64,000 nucleotides of DNA, taken from Hwanghaeella grinnelliae (lineage in GTDB: Bacteria; Pseudomonadota; Alphaproteobacteria; UBA8366; Aestuariispiraceae). The number at the start of each line of letters is the position of its first letter. The stretch's first letter is position 1. Location of the stretch: NCBI RefSeq assembly GCF_004005845.1, contig NZ_SADE01000001.1, forward strand, positions 62,001 through 126,000, written 5' to 3'. A program made the translations under genes and the position numbers. This document shows, in pieces, positions 63,398-64,000 of this stretch. The notes below the pieces were generated by a model, which saw only the letters and a list, made by a program, of their open reading frames with translations, was not told the DNA's origin and ran no database searches.

Positions 63398-64000
63398 CGG
63401 CATGCGGCGGAAACCGACTTTGCTGATCTTCGCGAAGGAACCGCGCCTGGGCCGGGTGAAAAGCCGCTTGGCACGGGATATCGGTGCGACGGCTGCCCTT
63501 CATTTTTATCGCGGAAACCTGACCCGACTGCATAGGCAACTATCTGTGCATAGCCGGTGGCGGGTGATCTGGTGCCTCGCGCCGGACCGCGCAGTCCATG
63601 CGCGCCGGGCCTGGCCGAGGGGCGTGAAACGGCAAGCCCAGGGGCGCGGCGATTTGGGGCAGCGTATGGCCCGCGCGCTCAACGACGCGCCGCCGGGCCC
63701 GGTATTGCTGATCGGATCGGACATTCCTGCTATCGACGCGGCCTCGATGCAGCAGGCGATCTCACTGTTGGGGCGGAAGGATGCCGTCTTCGGCCCGGCG
63801 GAGGATGGCGGCTACTGGCTGGTCGGCTTCAGGCGAATACGCCCAGTGCCTTATGGATTGTTTCGTGGCGTGCGGTGGTCGGGACCTTTCGCGCTGGGGG
63901 ATACGATTGCAACTCTGCCGGCTGGGGCGCGTGTCGGCTTTGCCGCTGTTTTGCCCGATGTGGATGATGGACCGTCCTACGGGGATTGGAAGGAAAGTCG
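63390..64000 (+). CDS. DUF2064/TIGR04282-type transferase, 5' part
   Basis: The frame is open from ATG 63390 (alternative 63402) to the window end, so the C-terminus is outside. The visible ~203 residues form a nucleotidyl/glycosyl transferase-A fold: LLIFAKEPRLGRVKSRLARD, GDLGQRMARAL, VLLIGSDIPAID and GPAEDGGYWLVGF. These match the rSAM/selenodomain-associated transferase 1 family (DUF2064). The start overlaps the preceding gene, indicating coupling. Confidence 0.85.
   Translation, partial: MGNGMRRKPTLLIFAKEPRLGRVKSRLARDIGATAALHFYRGNLTRLHRQLSVHSRWRVIWCLAPDRAVHARRAWPRGVKRQAQGRGDLGQRMARALNDAPPGPVLLIGSDIPAIDAASMQQAISLLGRKDAVFGPAEDGGYWLVGFRRIRPVPYGLFRGVRWSGPFALGDTIATLPAGARVGFAAVLPDVDDGPSYGDWKES

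Noticed and set aside
1-64000. tRNA, rRNA, CRISPR arrays, transposases, integrases or phage genes
   Set aside because: I looked for cloverleaf-like segments, regular spaced repeats and transposase or recombinase motifs and saw none. A tRNA or Rfam scan would be needed to be certain about small RNAs.

Overview
This 64 kb window is gene-dense, GC-rich chromosomal DNA that looks like a marine alphaproteobacterium, probably of the Rhodospirillales type. The indications are the number of TRAP, TTT and ABC uptake systems, a SoeABC-type sulfite dehydrogenase, a DMSP-lyase-like cupin, betaine/methylproline-type demethylation and methyl-transfer enzymes, a class II HMG-CoA reductase and a VPLPA/PEP-CTERM surface protein. 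I see no rRNA, tRNA, CRISPR array, prophage, plasmid origin or intact insertion sequence. The taxonomic placement is inference from gene content.

Layout. 0-1 kb: 3' end of a DMSP-lyase-like cupin, then a convergent XRE-cupin regulator. 1.3-10.9 kb: catabolic/uptake operon (TctCBA, alpha/beta-hydrolase, amidase, PotABCD-type ABC importer) ending in a strong terminator; two near-identical palindromes 20 bp apart precede the regulator. 11.1-13.7 kb: three-gene unit of a small membrane protein, a TPR membrane protein and a TPR-AAA+ ATPase of Vps4/Msp1 appearance. 13.9-16.4 kb: a methyltransferase-like membrane protein and an OYE/TMADH-type demethylase. 16.6-22.4 kb: TauD-family dioxygenase, then SoeABC. 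22.7-28.3 kb: TRAP transporter, glutamine-synthetase-like ligase and Fe-alcohol dehydrogenase. 28.3-35.2 kb: nickel/cobalt transporter-like protein with a His-rich loop, ATP-grasp enzyme, lipoprotein, metallo-beta-lactamase-fold hydrolase, XRE regulator, conserved hypothetical, MscS channel, DUF4126 protein. 35.2-41.1 kb (minus): amidase, DHA2 exporter, molybdopterin oxidoreductase and SDR. 41.7-47.6 kb: small secreted protein, then a divergent sugar-acid-like locus (UxaA-family dehydratase versus SDR, FAH hydrolase, HMG-CoA reductase, EamA exporter) around a shared palindromic operator. 47.7-49 kb: cold-shock protein and VPLPA-CTERM protein. 49.3-57.8 kb (minus): TPP enzyme and aldehyde dehydrogenase; degenerate alpha/beta-hydrolase; AruI-like TPP enzyme; homocysteine methyltransferase; MetY. 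58.1-58.8 kb: NifU-like protein and YidD. 58.8-60.1 kb: AT-rich, recently disturbed segment with an orphan membrane protein and a dead fragment of a DUF547 gene whose intact copy lies at 61.7-62.5 kb. 60.4-64 kb: orphan TRAP binding protein, DUF547 protein and two rSAM/selenodomain-associated transferases, the last cut by the window edge.

How the genes may work together: the most coherent theme is organosulfur and methylated-amine use. TauD-type C-S cleavage would release sulfite, SoeABC would oxidise it to sulfate into the quinone pool, and the adjacent TRAP, gamma-glutamyl ligase and Fe-ADH may import and process an amine or amino alcohol. MetY, the methyltransferase and the OYE-type demethylase fit sulfur and one-carbon metabolism. 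Substrates are not determined by sequence alone.
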